Origin: Microbulbifer celer
Lineage (GTDB): Bacteria; Pseudomonadota; Gammaproteobacteria; Pseudomonadales; Cellvibrionaceae
Direction of reading: 5' to 3'
DNA length: 64,000 bases
Assembly: GCF_020991125.1 (NCBI RefSeq)
Contig: NZ_CP087715.1
Location: 4,193,501-4,257,500, forward strand
Within the stretch, counting starts at the first letter, position 1; each line of letters opens with the position of its first letter. This document shows positions 1 to 9,519 of this stretch, piece after piece. A model generated the notes under the pieces. It ran no database searches. It saw only the letters and a program-made list of their open reading frames with translations, and was not told the DNA's origin. Both the position numbers and the translations under genes were made by a program.

Positions 1-1
1 G

Positions 2-1312
2 ATCGGTGAAGGCGGACAGGCCGAAACCATTTACTTCAATAGCGATGGTGGGCGTCTTATCGCGCGCAACGCCAACTTTATCAGCGAGCAGGACACTCTG
101 TTGCTGAAAGGCTGGACCTGGTTCTACAACACCCTGGTAGCGGGCAATGTGGATTACATCTGGGGTTACCCACATGTATCGCTGTTTGAAAACAGTGAAA
201 TTCGCACGCTCGGTCGCTCCGATGGTGGCGAGGGTGGCTACATCCTGCAGGCGCGGGTAAGGAGCGAGGCCGACAAGGGCTTTGTATTCCTGAACTCCAG
301 CCTGACCCGTGGCCCCGGCCCGCTGGATCACCCGGTTGCTGACAATACTTACTACCTCGCTCGCAGTGCCGGCCAGTCAGGTCTCTACGACAATGTGACT
401 TTCGTAAACACCGAAATGGATGCCCATATCAAGCCCGTGGGCTGGTATGACAATCCGGTACCGACGCCGGTAGCGGCAACGGCTGACAGCGGTTGGAGGG
501 AGTACAACAGTGCGGACCTGACTGGCGCGCCCGTGGATACCTCCACGCGCTACAGCGGTTCCTACATGCTGACGGATACCGAAGCCGATGCGGAATTCTG
601 CAACCGCGCGCAGATATTCTCCGAATGGAATGGCGGCGAGGGTTGGGATCCCTACCCGGAAGATACCAGTGATGATCACTGTGAAGTCGATACCGGATCC
701 GATGGCATCTGGAAGGATCAGGCGGTCATTCTAGGTGGCAGCACCACCGCGGTCAGCGGCAGTATTGATGCAGAAACCGAAAACAGCATCACTTTTACGG
801 CTGAGGGCGGCAAGTTCGAGACCAGCGCGATGTCCTTCTTTCTGGCTGCAAAGGAAGTGACCGGAGATTTCACGCTCACCGCGAAAGTGAAATCCGTGGG
901 CACCCTGCGTGAAAGTCCCTATTACCAGTTCCAGGCCGGTCTGATGCTGTGTGAATGTGATGCCGCCAGCGCTTCGACTTCTCCCCTGGCGCATATCGGT
1001 ATCAACGACATTACCGAGGGTGAGTCGGTGGATCTGGTTGCCACCTATGGCCATGTACTAGTCGATGGTGGCGGCTGGGGGAAAACCGGCAACGCAGCGG
1101 TAACGCCAGGCGACAGCCTCTATTACAAACTGGAACGTCAGGGGCAGGCCTATTACGTGTCGTATTCCACTGACGGTGGTGCGACCTACCAAAGCCTCGG
1201 TGCAAGCACCTTCACAGACCTTCCCGATACCGTGAAAGTCGGTTTCTTTGCCGCGCCGAATGGCGCCGGCAGCCAGAGTTTTACCTTCGAAGATATCCAG
1301 CTGGTGCAGTGA
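2..1312 (+). CDS. Pectinesterase (CE8), 5' end outside window
   Basis: Carbohydrate esterase that removes methyl groups from the galacturonan of pectin; probably secreted. The reading frame is open from base 2, so the start and signal peptide lie to the left. The visible part has the pectinesterase signatures in order: QDTL (nt 90-101, catalytic Asp), a VDYIWG version of the usual DFIFG motif (second catalytic Asp), YLARSAG (conserved Arg, usually LGRPW) and a segment ending HIKPVGW. These are divergent from plant enzymes but correctly spaced. After about residue 230 of the visible part comes a separate beta-rich C-terminal domain of roughly 180 residues resembling concanavalin-like/DUF1349 modules, perhaps for carbohydrate binding. 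It is the first gene of the pectin locus and is followed after 87 bp by a CE12 esterase. A 9-bp-stem hairpin lies between them. Confidence 0.85.
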   Translation: MGEGGQAETIYFNSDGGRLIARNANFISEQDTLLLKGWTWFYNTLVAGNVDYIWGYPHVSLFENSEIRTLGRSDGGEGGYILQARVRSEADKGFVFLNSSLTRGPGPLDHPVADNTYYLARSAGQSGLYDNVTFVNTEMDAHIKPVGWYDNPVPTPVAATADSGWREYNSADLTGAPVDTSTRYSGSYMLTDTEADAEFCNRAQIFSEWNGGEGWDPYPEDTSDDHCEVDTGSDGIWKDQAVILGGSTTAVSGSIDAETENSITFTAEGGKFETSAMSFFLAAKEVTGDFTLTAKVKSVGTLRESPYYQFQAGLMLCECDAASASTSPLAHIGINDITEGESVDLVATYGHVLVDGGGWGKTGNAAVTPGDSLYYKLERQGQAYYVSYSTDGGATYQSLGASTFTDLPDTVKVGFFAAPNGAGSQSFTFEDIQLVQ

Positions 1313-1327
1313 GCACCGACGTTTGCG

Positions 1328-1350
1328 ACGGACCGGGAACACCGGTCCGT
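1328..1350 (+). other. Intergenic hairpin, 9-bp perfect stem
   Basis: ACGGACCGG, a 5-nt loop, then CCGGTCCGT, placed 15 bp after the pectinesterase stop. No T-run follows, so it is more likely an mRNA-stabilising or processing hairpin than a complete intrinsic terminator. Confidence 0.5.
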
Positions 1351-1399
1351 TCGCTCCGCAATTGAAATAAATTAAATAACAAACAAGTTGGAGATTTCC

Positions 1400-3235
1400 A
1401 TGAACAGCAGACAATTTCTGTTGGCGTTGATGTTATGTAGCGGGCTCGCCGGTTGTAGTGATGGTTCCGATGGTCCGGGCGGTGATTTCTCTTCCAGCAG
1501 TTCATCCAGTTCCAGTAGTTCCAGCAGCTCTTCTAGTAGCTCCGGCGGTTCCAGCAGCTCGTCCAGTAGTTCCAGCTCTTCGAGTTCTGGCGGCTCCAGC
1601 AGTTCGTCCAGCAGCTCCGGGGGTGACGCGCCGACGGTTCATATGCTCGGTGACTCCACCATGACGGATTACGGTGAGGAGCGCCTGCCTCAGATGGGTT
1701 GGGGGCAGGCCATGCCGATGTTCTTCAGCGAGGAATCGGAGATCAACAACTGGGCCAGGGGCGGACGCAGTTCCCGCAGCTTCTACTACGAAGAAGAGCG
1801 CTGGCCGGCGGCCAGGGCCGATATCGAGGCGGGCGACTACGTCATCATTCAGTTCGGCCACAACGACCAGAAGCGCGGCGGCACCGATTACGATGAGTTC
1901 GGCACCTACGCTTTCTGCAGCGATGGCACCGAGAACGGCGAGGACTGTGCGGACACAGAGCACTCCTACTACCAGTTCCTGAAAAAGTACGTGCTCGAAA
2001 CTCGGGAAAAGGACGCCACGCCGATCCTGATGACGCCCATGGTGCGCAAATACTTCAGCAGCGGTTCCATCAGCGAAAAAGGACAGCACAATCTTCAGGA
2101 AGCCTACGATGGAGAAGCCTACCCGCGCGGCAACTATCCGGCGGCCATGAAAGCAGTTGCCGAAGCCTACGACGTGCCCCTGGTGGATCTCACCGCCGCA
2201 ACCAAGGCCATCGTGGAAAGCTACGGTGACGAAGCGGCCACGGAGCACCTCTACATCGCCGCCGACAGTACCCACCCGGCGGTGCTCTTCGCCAACCTGA
2301 TCGCCAGAGCCGCCGTCGAGGGCCTGAAATCCCACGGCCTGATGGAAGGGCATATCGTCGAAGCCACCTCCCTGGTACCCAGCCCGAGCGAGCTGGAGTG
2401 GGGCAACCGCTACGTCGGTGTGCCCAACAACAAGAACCTCACCATTTCCGCGTTCGATCTGGTGCCGGCAACCGGCGCCGTCACTGTTACCGCACCGGAC
2501 GGTTTCCTGCTGAGCGATGCCGCGGACTCGGAGACCTGGAACAGAGCCACCACCATTGACTTCACCAATGGCGCCTTCACCGCCAACCTCTACGTGCAAT
2601 TCAGCGCGGCAGCGGAGCAAAGCTATAGCGGCAATATTTCCTTTGCCCTGGAGGGCGAGGAGCTCGGCAGTGTGGCGGCAACAGGCACCGGCGTAGCGGC
2701 GGGCGAAGGTGTGGAATCCTATTCCAGCTGGTTTACCGAAGGCGCTTCCGTCACCGCCAGCATGGACGGCCTGGTGAGCGCCAGCGACGCGCTGGCGAAT
2801 AACCTGGAAGCCGGCAACACCAAGACGCTGGCAGTGGACGGCCAGGACACCGGCGTCGCCAGGTACAAGGTGTTCGGAGAAGACCAGGTCGCCCGCAACG
2901 ACGACTACTACCTGCAATTCGCCGTCACCGCAGAATCCCAGACCTTCTACGTGGACACCATCTCCGCCTACCTCACCACCAGCGGTGGCTCCACGGTGCA
3001 GGCGGATATCGAGTATTCCCTCTCCAGCGATTTCAGCAGCCCGGTCACGCTCGATAGCGCCATGTCGTTCACCAAGGACACCATGGTGCTGAAGGAGTAC
3101 GGCGTAACCATCCCGGTAGCCGCCGGCGATACGCTTTACGTGCGCATCTTCCCCTGGAATGCCGCGGGCGCAAACAGCACCGGCAAGTACCTGGCCATTT
3201 ACGACTTTAACGTCAGCGGTATCAGTGGTGAATAA
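1400..3235 (+). CDS. Lipoprotein CE12-type rhamnogalacturonan/pectin acetylesterase with poly-Ser linker
   Basis: SGNH-fold esterase expected to remove acetyl groups from pectin or rhamnogalacturonan. The ATG at 1400 is preferred over the in-frame TTG at 1388 because TTGGAG (1388-1393) is a good ribosome-binding site. The N-terminus is a lipoprotein signal with lipobox LAGC, so an outer-membrane anchor is expected. About 45 residues of nearly pure serine with Gly breaks follow, a linker typical of Cellvibrionales secreted enzymes. The catalytic domain shows the nucleophile block GDST, a GGRSS block, the GHND block and a late DSTHP block (Asp/His). A C-terminal part of about 270 residues looks beta-rich with two segments and no recognised catalytic motif. 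A shorter paralogue without linker or C-terminal part is encoded at 11208-11966. Confidence 0.85.
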   Translation: MNSRQFLLALMLCSGLAGCSDGSDGPGGDFSSSSSSSSSSSSSSSSSSGGSSSSSSSSSSSSSGGSSSSSSSSGGDAPTVHMLGDSTMTDYGEERLPQMGWGQAMPMFFSEESEINNWARGGRSSRSFYYEEERWPAARADIEAGDYVIIQFGHNDQKRGGTDYDEFGTYAFCSDGTENGEDCADTEHSYYQFLKKYVLETREKDATPILMTPMVRKYFSSGSISEKGQHNLQEAYDGEAYPRGNYPAAMKAVAEAYDVPLVDLTAATKAIVESYGDEAATEHLYIAADSTHPAVLFANLIARAAVEGLKSHGLMEGHIVEATSLVPSPSELEWGNRYVGVPNNKNLTISAFDLVPATGAVTVTAPDGFLLSDAADSETWNRATTIDFTNGAFTANLYVQFSAAAEQSYSGNISFALEGEELGSVAATGTGVAAGEGVESYSSWFTEGASVTASMDGLVSASDALANNLEAGNTKTLAVDGQDTGVARYKVFGEDQVARNDDYYLQFAVTAESQTFYVDTISAYLTTSGGSTVQADIEYSLSSDFSSPVTLDSAMSFTKDTMVLKEYGVTIPVAAGDTLYVRIFPWNAAGANSTGKYLAIYDFNVSGISGE

Positions 3236-3591
3236 CCGTAACGGGCGGCTGTTGCCGCCCGGTACTCGGTTTACTCAAATTGGTCAGTCCGAATTCTCGG
3301 GTGCCGAGCCTGCGGCCTGTGTCTGCAGCGCGGCAAAGACGCCTGTTCTGGTTGTAAATTAACTACAAACCTACGCTGCAGGCCGCCAAAACCGGACAGA
3401 TAGACGGGTTTGTCTGCTCTGACCAGATTGGTCATTAAAACTCCGGTGCGAGCTGGCTGAAGGGGTTGTTTATGTCTGGCCAATCTGCTTTCATTGCCAA
3501 ACCAATAAGTAATAAAAGCCGGGCTCTGCGGTATACAGAGAAATACCCAGGCCCATAAGAATAACGATTGAAAGAGAGAAAAGGGGATAGC
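3236..3591. other. 356-bp intergenic region with two inverted repeats
   Basis: No gene seen. CGGGCGGC-tgtt-GCCGCCCG (3242-3261) just after the CE12 stop could act in termination but lacks a T-run. GCGGC (3312) and CTGCAGCG (3323-3330) can pair with CGCTGCAGGCCGC (3374-3386) to form an interrupted long hairpin. ATTGGTCA-type octamers occur near 3279 and 3427. The region probably holds the promoter and leader of the next gene. Confidence 0.4.
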
Positions 3592-6186
3592 ATGGAACCT
3601 TCACGCTGGACCAGATCCGCGCTTGCGCTCTGTATCATGGGAACTCTGACCGCCTGCGGCGGCGGTGGTACCGATGCCAATAACGAGGGGGATGTGATTG
3701 CCACACCACCCGCCCAATCCGGAAGTAGTTCCTCCGGTGGTTCTTCCGGAGGCGGTAGCGAAGGCGGTACGCTGCACGAAGACTTCGGTGACGGCCTGTT
3801 GGTCAACTTTGATGAAGCGGATACGCAGTTCTTCTTCAGTCAGGAGTACAAGGCCCTCAACACTGCAAACCCTGAAGACGCCTGGCCGTCCTTCTATTAT
3901 CCCACCTGTTGTTTCTTCGCCAACGATAATCCTGCCGACGGCCCGGAAGTGGCCCTCGACCAAATGGGGATTGTGAGTGACGCCGGCAACCCCGCCCTGT
4001 TGCTGGATACCGGCCGTTTCACCATTGGCCAGACTCGCCCGGAAAGTGACGACCCGGAAGACCTCGATCCGAAAAAAGATACCACCACTTCCGACGATAT
4101 CAGTACCTGGGGTGAGCTGGATCTCAGCGATCACTATCGTGTTTCTTTCTGTGTGAAGGCAGCCAGCGGCACCCGCAACATGCAGGTATACGTCGACAAC
4201 AATACCTCCGGTGAAGCTAACTCCATCTGGGGTGGTGGTAGTCAGGGTTCACGCATCTTCAACGTGCCGGCAGGGGACCTGATTCCCGGCAAGCGTGTAC
4301 AGATCAATGTGCCCGGCGATATCACCTATGAGCAGGGCGGTGAAGTCAAAGATATCCGCCCTGAACTGGTCGGTACCGCCGGCTCATTCCTGCAGTTACG
4401 TGTAGAAGGCGGAAGCTCGGTCATCCTTGATGACTTGCTGGTAGAGCCACAGGCTGAAGACGGCCAGGCAGATCTGCCGGCGTGTAATGTCTACCAGCCG
4501 GCTACCGCACCGGAAGCACCGGAAGCACCGGGGCTGTTCGCTGGCGATGCGCTGCTTGTCGTAAGCTGGAGCGAAGTGGTTGGTGCCACCGGTTACGAAC
4601 TTGCCTACAACACCGAGGACTCCATCGAGGGGGCAACCATTATCCCCGCTGCTGAAATTGAAGGCAGTCAGCACGATATTGAAGCGCTGGAAAACGATAC
4701 CGAATACTTCGTTTTCCTGCGTGTAATCAACTCCGTAGGCGCCGGTGAGTGGAGTGAGAGTGCCAGTGGTACACCCATTGCGCCCGAGGGTGCCGCCTGT
4801 ACTTCGACACAGAAAGTGGAACCGTCTCCGGCTCACAGTATTTTGTGGAATGTCTACGACGGATGTGCCCATCCCGGTGCTGACATGTCTGTTGTCATCA
4901 ATGGCAGTGACCGCACACAGTTCGACTTGGGCGATAACGAGAAGCCCTGGTTTACTGTGAGTGAGCAGGGCGTAATGACTTTAAATACCAACGAACCTGT
5001 CGGGGAAATCCAACCGGACGAAGAAACCAAGCCGGTAGGGGATCTGAGCGGAATCATCGCTGATCCGACCTATCCGATGCACTTCACCTGGATCGCGCGC
5101 ATTGATACGTCTCTCGCCACCACCAAGGACGGCGTTCGCGGTTTCGAGATCGAAACCCACCTGGCAGATGCGGGTATTGAAGGCAGGGGCCCTGCCCGAA
5201 TCAAAGCCATTATCCGTTCCGATAAGGATCCCGGTCGCCTGCAATTGGAGAAGTTCCTCCCCGGCGGTGAAACCGCGGAAGTGGATATGAACCTTACCGA
5301 TGGCTTCCACACTTACCAGCTCAGCTTTGTTGTAAAAGACCCGGCAATCGAAGGTGACAACTACATCACCGCTACCGTCTATCGCGATGGCGTGGAAGTT
5401 GGCAGCTTCACCGGTAATGGCCGTGAAGGCGGCAGCAGCTCCAGCAAAATGCGCATCGGTGAAGGCTCTTCCAGTCCGTTCCACGCCAATGTGGACTGGA
5501 TTGCCTGGAGTGATAGCCAGACTGCTGCCGAGCTGGCTGCAGAAGAACTGGTGGGTGAGCTACCAGAAAACCTGGGTGATCTGGGCAGCTACAGCGGCAA
5601 GCTGGTGTTTAAAGAAAACTTCAACGGCGCAACCGACGGTGACTCTGGCGATAGCACGTTCTTTACCCCTGACTACCGCGCACTGGAATCCGACAATACC
5701 AAGCCGTTCTACTTCGTAACCGGTGGTGGCTCACGTCTGGTGGTTTCCGACTCTGCAACCGATGGCAAGTTCAGCATCAATGATGCGCGCTTTACCATGG
5801 GTGACACACTGGCACATACTGAGCAGGAGACTTCTGCGGAGGACACCATGGGCCGCGGCGAAATTGATCTGAGCAAACCGTACATCATCACCTTTGATGT
5901 CCTCACTAACGAGAATGCGGAAGATGGCGATCAGACTGGCAAGTGTCAGGTGTATGTGGACAACAATACTTCCAGCTCCAGCAAATCGATGCATGGCGGC
6001 GACTCGAAAATTTTCGAGGAACTGGCACCGGTAATAGCTGACGGCGGCAAAGCCACTGGCACAGTTACTATCGAGAGCGATCCGGATGATCACGTTGGTA
6101 CTGACAAGTCGTTCCTGCAGTTGCGTTGCGACAGTCGTACTGAAGCACCGGTTACTATCGACAACTTCAAGGTGACCTACCAGTAA
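3592..6186 (+). CDS. Large surface lipoprotein with duplicated beta-rich domain and Fn3 module; putative pectin-binding protein
   Basis: Function not recognised by family. The start is ATG 3592, preceded by AAGGGG; an upstream TTG at 3568 is less likely. It has a lipoprotein signal with LTAC (Cys22) and a Gly/Ser linker at residues 42-60. Domain A (about 60-285) and domain A' (about 668-864) are clear copies. Both contain a Tyr-x-Ala-Leu segment, RFT(I/M)G, GE(L/I)DLS, QVYVDNNTS and SFLQLR, and end in a D(D/N)L/F-type strand. Between them lie a fibronectin type III module (about 305-400) and a beta-sandwich-like domain (about 405-645). No catalytic motif is visible. Lying between an acetylesterase and the TonB receptor, it could be a glycan-capture lipoprotein serving the receptor, much as SusD serves in Bacteroidetes. 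That role is inferred from context only. Confidence 0.6.
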   Translation: MEPSRWTRSALALCIMGTLTACGGGGTDANNEGDVIATPPAQSGSSSSGGSSGGGSEGGTLHEDFGDGLLVNFDEADTQFFFSQEYKALNTANPEDAWPSFYYPTCCFFANDNPADGPEVALDQMGIVSDAGNPALLLDTGRFTIGQTRPESDDPEDLDPKKDTTTSDDISTWGELDLSDHYRVSFCVKAASGTRNMQVYVDNNTSGEANSIWGGGSQGSRIFNVPAGDLIPGKRVQINVPGDITYEQGGEVKDIRPELVGTAGSFLQLRVEGGSSVILDDLLVEPQAEDGQADLPACNVYQPATAPEAPEAPGLFAGDALLVVSWSEVVGATGYELAYNTEDSIEGATIIPAAEIEGSQHDIEALENDTEYFVFLRVINSVGAGEWSESASGTPIAPEGAACTSTQKVEPSPAHSILWNVYDGCAHPGADMSVVINGSDRTQFDLGDNEKPWFTVSEQGVMTLNTNEPVGEIQPDEETKPVGDLSGIIADPTYPMHFTWIARIDTSLATTKDGVRGFEIETHLADAGIEGRGPARIKAIIRSDKDPGRLQLEKFLPGGETAEVDMNLTDGFHTYQLSFVVKDPAIEGDNYITATVYRDGVEVGSFTGNGREGGSSSSKMRIGEGSSSPFHANVDWIAWSDSQTAAELAAEELVGELPENLGDLGSYSGKLVFKENFNGATDGDSGDSTFFTPDYRALESDNTKPFYFVTGGGSRLVVSDSATDGKFSINDARFTMGDTLAHTEQETSAEDTMGRGEIDLSKPYIITFDVLTNENAEDGDQTGKCQVYVDNNTSSSSKSMHGGDSKIFEELAPVIADGGKATGTVTIESDPDDHVGTDKSFLQLRCDSRTEAPVTIDNFKVTYQ

Positions 6187-6204
6187 TAAGCAAAGAGAAA
6201 CAGC

Positions 6205-6238
6205 ACCACCGGTTGGGATGAGCGATACAGCCGGTGGT
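6205..6238 (+). other. Hairpin between lipoprotein and TonB receptor genes
   Basis: ACCACCGG and CCGGTGGT form an 8-bp stem with an 18-nt loop, 18 bp after the preceding stop. There is no T-run. It may adjust the relative level of the two messages. Confidence 0.4.
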
Positions 6239-6303
6239 CACAATAATCATCGAACGGTCCTAAAGGAAAAACAGGGCCGCATAAAAACGATGGGAGAGTC
6301 ACA

Positions 6304-9300
6304 ATGACTTATAAAAAGCAGATTCTTGCCATGGCTATCGCCATGGCAGCCTCCACCACCTTGGCGGCGCAAGAGGCAGAAAGCGAAGCTCAGGCTCAAC
6401 AGGCGAAAGCGCAGCAGCAAAAATCAGAGCAGGTAGTAGACGCGGCATCTTCCGATCTGAGTGTTGAAGAAGTCTACGTCGAAGGCGTGCGCAGTGCGGA
6501 CCTGAATGCCCGTATGGCGGAGCGCAACAAAGACAATTTCAGTTCCATTGTTACCCAGGATGACGCGGGTAACTTCTCTGATCAGAACGTCGCCGAGCTA
6601 CTGCAACGGATGCCCGGTATCACTCTGCAAAAGAGTGAGGGTGAGGGCAAGTTCGTCAACTTGCGAGGCCTCGGCCCGGGCATGGTGAGCGTACGTATGG
6701 ATGGTGGCGCAATGGCGAACGCCGGCGGCGGTACCAATGAAACCCTGGAAGACCGTGCGTTTTCTCTCGACAGCTTACCTTCCGACGTACTGCAGTCCAT
6801 CGAGGTAAACAAATCCCTGACTCCGGATATGGAGCTGGATGCCATCGGCGGTTCGATTAACGTAAAAACCCTGTCCGCACTGGATCGCGGCCAGGATACC
6901 TACAAGTTACGTGCGCAGAATTACTACCAGGATCAGTCCGAAGAGAACTCACCCAAGGTTACGCTGCAGGGCACAAACCTGTTTATGGGTGACACTCTGG
7001 GGGTTGCCTATACCGCATCCTGGGAGAATCGTAAAACTCTGGGTAACCAGACCAGACATCACGGCAGCACTCTGCCGCAATATGTCAACCTGGGCGATCA
7101 GCGCGCGCTGATTCCATGGGAATTTACGACCTATCAGGAAAATGCGGATCGCGAACGGCTTGCAGCCCTGGTTAACCTGGAATACCAGCCCAATGACAAC
7201 AGCCGTTATCACGTCAAGGTGAATCACACCAGCTACGCCGATAATGACATCGCCTCCCGTGAGTACTACCGCTTTAACTGGAGTGATGGTGATGAAGAGC
7301 TGATGTACCTGGATCCGGAAAACCGGGTGGTCGGTGGCAGCAGTGTTGACCTGCAGCAGCAGTTCTTTATCCAGGAATCTGAAGTGGTCACTGACACCTT
7401 CTCCATTGGCGGTGAAAACCGTTTCGGCGATGGCTGGGAAATTGACTATGAGCTGGTTTCCTCCCGCAGTAAAAATGAAAAGCCGGATGGTCGCCGAGTA
7501 CAATTTCGCTTGCGTGAGCTGAATGCACTGAGCACATTCGGTGAAGACTACCTGAATGGTCAACTGGTCACCGGGTCGCAGCTGAATGAATTGATCGAGA
7601 CCGGACAGATCGCTAACGGCGCACTTTCCGGCCCTAATGGCTATCAGTACGGCCAGGTTTCCCAGCCCAATCTGAACTACGACAATCTGTTCCTGGAAGA
7701 CAGCATCCGTGAAGATGCGATTGACCAATTCTCTTTCAACCTCCGTCACGACTGGGATTCCGGGCTGGTCAACTATGTGAAAACCGGGGTCAAGATCAAT
7801 CAGCGCGATCGCAGCAACGATAAGAACCGCTCCAGTATCGTACCGTTTGACCGTGCTGTCGCCGGTTGTGCGGGTGATCTCGAATGTATTGATATGGCCG
7901 GCTCACGACTTGGCGACTTTGCTACCAGAGTGCTGCAAAACGACAGCTTCGACCACGCAGTGATCACCCGTGCTGAGGCGGAGCGCCTGATTGAAGCCAC
8001 CCGTGCGATTGGTGATAACTACGATACCGAGCAGAAAGAGCTGGACTCCACCAAACTTGATTATGAACTGTCAGAAGATACTGCTGCTGCATATTTGATG
8101 GCAGAACTTCAGGTTTTGCCGGATGCAACACTGATCGCCGGTGCACGCTACGCGTATACCGACTTTAACTCTACCGGCTATATGGCCTTGCGTAATGACC
8201 GCAACGAGGACAGCGAAGGGTTGCAGTCTTTGGATATTGCACTGCCACTTGAAGAAACCGGCAACGAGTATGGTGTCTTCCTGCCGGCACTGCATTACCG
8301 CCACGATATCGGCGACAATCTGCTGGCTCGTGCTTCATTGTGGACCAGCTTCTCCCGTGCGGATTTCGGCAAGAGTCGCGGGTTCTTCGAAGTAACCGAT
8401 CGGGTGGTTTTCTGTAACAACGATCCGGACTCCGAATTTAACGGCGAATGTAATGAAGACCCGAATGATATCGGCTCCAGCCGCGGTGATGTGGAGTACC
8501 AGAAAGAGTTCTTTACTATGTCTCCGGACAATACCGTACGTATCGGTAATCCGTCGCTGGAGCCAATGCGGGCCACGAACCTTGATTTGTCGCTTTCCTG
8601 GTACGGCGAAGATACTTTCCTCGAGGGTGCGCTGTTCTACAAAGACATCAAGGACTTTATCGTCGACGCAAATGGCGTACGGATGAATATCGCCGACACG
8701 CCGTTTACCTTGCCGTTAGACCAGGTGGACCTGTTCACCATTCCTGCAGACATGACTCTGACCAATGTGCAGACCTATCTGAATGGTGAATCTGCCACGG
8801 TATATGGCGCGGAGCTGAGCTTCAGTCAGTACTTTGAGGGACGCTGGGAAAATCACAAGATTGGTCGTTGGTTGGATAATATATTCCTGCAATCCAACCT
8901 GACTCTGCAGAGCAGTGAGGGTAACGTGGGTGACTCTGTGCGTGTGGATTCCATTCAGTTGCCAGAAACTGCGGACACCGCTGCAAACCTGACCGTGGGT
9001 TGGGAAAACGATGTTTTCTCCCTGCGTTTTATCAGCAACTATACCAGCGAGATTCTGAAGCAAATCGGTGGCTGTACTGCAGAAGATAAAGCAATGGATG
9101 CCGACCTGGGGTACGCCAAGAACTGTCGGACCTGGGGTGACTTGTACCAGGATGAGTCCCTGACTTTCGATGTGAAGGCGACCTACCGAATTAACGACCT
9201 CACGCGTGTTTACTTCGACGCGGTCAACATTACCGACAGTGTGGACCAGCAGTACTTCTCTGGTAACTCCGATTCAGGAGGTCACATCCTGTACAACGTG

Positions 9301-9348
9301 GAAGGATACGGCCCCGGCTATCAGCTTGGCCTGACCGTAGACTTCTAA
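6304..9348 (+). CDS. TonB-dependent outer-membrane receptor, likely for pectin oligosaccharides
   Basis: Energised outer-membrane transporter. The start is ATG 6304 after GGGAGAG. Residues 1-22 are a Sec signal peptide ending in LAAQ. A Gln/Ala-rich spacer and a TonB-box-like stretch (VEEVYVEG) come next. The plug domain is recognisable (VAELLQRMPGITLQKSEGEG, then LRGLGPG, then IEVNKSLTPDMELDAIGGSI). The remaining roughly 800 residues form the beta-barrel, closing on a terminal Phe (GLTVDF) as outer-membrane barrels do. The plug resembles the large TonB receptors common in marine Proteobacteria. Substrate assignment rests on its neighbours (CE8, CE12, PL1). A strong terminator follows 38 bp after the stop. 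Confidence 0.9.
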   Translation: MTYKKQILAMAIAMAASTTLAAQEAESEAQAQQAKAQQQKSEQVVDAASSDLSVEEVYVEGVRSADLNARMAERNKDNFSSIVTQDDAGNFSDQNVAELLQRMPGITLQKSEGEGKFVNLRGLGPGMVSVRMDGGAMANAGGGTNETLEDRAFSLDSLPSDVLQSIEVNKSLTPDMELDAIGGSINVKTLSALDRGQDTYKLRAQNYYQDQSEENSPKVTLQGTNLFMGDTLGVAYTASWENRKTLGNQTRHHGSTLPQYVNLGDQRALIPWEFTTYQENADRERLAALVNLEYQPNDNSRYHVKVNHTSYADNDIASREYYRFNWSDGDEELMYLDPENRVVGGSSVDLQQQFFIQESEVVTDTFSIGGENRFGDGWEIDYELVSSRSKNEKPDGRRVQFRLRELNALSTFGEDYLNGQLVTGSQLNELIETGQIANGALSGPNGYQYGQVSQPNLNYDNLFLEDSIREDAIDQFSFNLRHDWDSGLVNYVKTGVKINQRDRSNDKNRSSIVPFDRAVAGCAGDLECIDMAGSRLGDFATRVLQNDSFDHAVITRAEAERLIEATRAIGDNYDTEQKELDSTKLDYELSEDTAAAYLMAELQVLPDATLIAGARYAYTDFNSTGYMALRNDRNEDSEGLQSLDIALPLEETGNEYGVFLPALHYRHDIGDNLLARASLWTSFSRADFGKSRGFFEVTDRVVFCNNDPDSEFNGECNEDPNDIGSSRGDVEYQKEFFTMSPDNTVRIGNPSLEPMRATNLDLSLSWYGEDTFLEGALFYKDIKDFIVDANGVRMNIADTPFTLPLDQVDLFTIPADMTLTNVQTYLNGESATVYGAELSFSQYFEGRWENHKIGRWLDNIFLQSNLTLQSSEGNVGDSVRVDSIQLPETADTAANLTVGWENDVFSLRFISNYTSEILKQIGGCTAEDKAMDADLGYAKNCRTWGDLYQDESLTFDVKATYRINDLTRVYFDAVNITDSVDQQYFSGNSDSGGHILYNVEGYGPGYQLGLTVDF

Positions 9349-9386
9349 CGAGCGATCAAGCATCGATGTACCCTTTGCCATTTGTT

Positions 9387-9410
9387 GCCCCGCCTGGCGG
9401 GGCTTTTTTT
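9387..9410 (+). terminator. Rho-independent terminator after the TonB receptor gene
   Basis: GC-rich self-complementary stem (GCCCCGCC/GGCGGGGC, 9387-9403) followed directly by seven T. It should end the esterase-lipoprotein-receptor transcript. A second small hairpin (GGGCCG/CGGCCC, 9435-9453) follows before the lyase gene. Confidence 0.85.
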
Positions 9411-9519
9411 GGCTCTGGGCCGGTAAATAATAACGGGCCGGAGGAAACGGCCCGGAACCTGCCACTGCGTTGGGTCTGTTGAGCGCATGGCAGAGAGAAA
9501 ACAGAGTAAAGGTAAAGCT

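Noticed and set aside
1486..1625. Dense short repeats (TCCAGCAGT-like), as in a repeat array
   Set aside because: They encode the poly-serine linker of the CE12 lipoprotein; similar runs encode linkers at 9630-9720. Not CRISPR or tandem non-coding repeats.
1502..2917. Long open frame (471 codons) on the minus strand inside the CE12 gene
   Set aside because: Shadow of a high-GC coding gene. Composition is not protein-like and the plus-strand gene has clear catalytic motifs.
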